Source: JAHECQ01 sp047638695
GTDB lineage: Bacteria; Actinomycetota; Acidimicrobiia; Acidimicrobiales; SZUA-35
Direction of reading: 5' to 3'
Length of the DNA: 5,583 nt
Assembly: GCA_047638695.1 (NCBI GenBank)
Contig: JBLINY010000204.1
Coordinates: forward strand, 1 to 5,583
A program made the translations under genes and the position numbers. How positions within the stretch are numbered: position 1 is the stretch's first letter; every line of letters begins with the position of its first letter. The notes below the pieces were generated by a model, which made no database searches, was not told the origin of the DNA, and saw only the letters and a program-made list of their open reading frames with translations. Below, in pieces: positions 5,490-5,583 of the stretch.

Positions 5490-5583
5490 ATAGGACTGCT
5501 CGACAAGGCAAGCGAGATGGCTGACAAGGCCAAAGAAGCGGTCGACGAGCACGGCGACAAACTTCCTGGTGATCTTGGCGACA
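5490..5583 (+). CDS. Small charged protein, Rv0909/MT0933 antitoxin-like, ATA start (partial)
   Basis: The frame reads I/M-GLLDKASEMADKAKEAV, then DEHGDKLPGDLGD to the window edge: 31 codons with no stop. The pattern, a small Lys/Asp/Ala-rich amphipathic helix after an M-G-(L/F)-L-D-K-A start, matches the actinobacterial Rv0909/MT0933-type family labelled antitoxin, although many members have no proven toxin partner. The family's initiating Met falls on ATA at 5490, six bases after AAGGAG. The frame is closed upstream by TGA at 5451, and no ATG, GTG, TTG or CTG lies between. The alternatives are CTG 5496 or ATG 5517, the latter losing nine conserved-looking residues. Either this is a real ATA start, a rare type, or one base differs from an original ATG through mutation or sequence error. 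A gene caller would probably miss this gene or shorten it. The C-terminus and any partner gene lie outside the window. Confidence 0.6.
   Translation, partial: MGLLDKASEMADKAKEAVDEHGDKLPGDLGD

Noticed and set aside
5366..5583. Toxin-antitoxin module at the right edge.
   Set aside because: Only the first 31 codons of an antitoxin-like protein are present and no toxin gene is in the window. Many proteins with this label have no demonstrated toxin.
1..5583. Search for mobile elements, CRISPR arrays, tRNA or rRNA genes and long direct repeats.
   Set aside because: No transposase, repeat-spacer pattern, tRNA-like arms or long repeated segment was recognised on either strand.

Overview
The window is GC-rich DNA (roughly 60-65 % G+C by eye). 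The long antisense open frames in it are shadows of real genes, as is usual at this composition. The gene families point to Actinobacteria: a crotonase with the CRR-x-GVP-x-x-DG signature, an Rv0909/MT0933-like small lysine-rich protein, a dodecin pair, and a Usp-like alpha/beta domain familiar from actinobacterial proteins. Several genes appear to start without a leader, which is also common in that phylum. An acidimicrobial lineage would fit, but the sequence alone does not prove it.

Layout. Bases 1-60 hold the last 19 codons of a plus-strand gene. Bases 174-1962 carry three minus-strand genes, probably one transcription unit read from right to left: a free-standing dodecin (1962-1729), a dodecin fused to a Usp-like alpha/beta domain (1721-993), and a VOC/glyoxalase-like protein (950-174). 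A 93-base divergent intergenic region (1963-2055) separates these from a plus-strand series: a hotdog-fold, thioesterase-like protein (2056-2853), an HTTM/gamma-carboxylase-like polytopic membrane protein (2911-4515), and a crotonase/enoyl-CoA hydratase-family protein (4559-5362). A hairpin followed by a short T-run closes the crotonase gene. The right edge holds the first 31 codons of a small charged protein of the Rv0909/MT0933 'antitoxin' type. It has an excellent ribosome binding site but no ATG, GTG or TTG where the family's start methionine should be; the codon there is ATA.

How the genes relate. The hotdog protein and the crotonase both belong to acyl-CoA-handling superfamilies and are read in the same direction on either side of the membrane protein, so a lipid or acyl-CoA theme is plausible. 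No pathway can be assigned. The two dodecin domains both lack the tryptophan and glutamine that form the flavin pocket of classical dodecins, so flavin storage should not be assumed.

Start signals fall into two classes. The VOC, hotdog and crotonase genes, plus a possible six-codon mini-ORF, have a TANNNT hexamer 6-7 bases before ATG and no Shine-Dalgarno sequence, as expected for leaderless mRNAs. The two dodecin genes and the terminal gene have clear Shine-Dalgarno sequences. No mobile element, CRISPR array, tRNA or rRNA was seen. The points most worth following up are the ATA start, the dodecin-Usp fusion, the leaderless pattern and the excess of the palindrome CGATCG.
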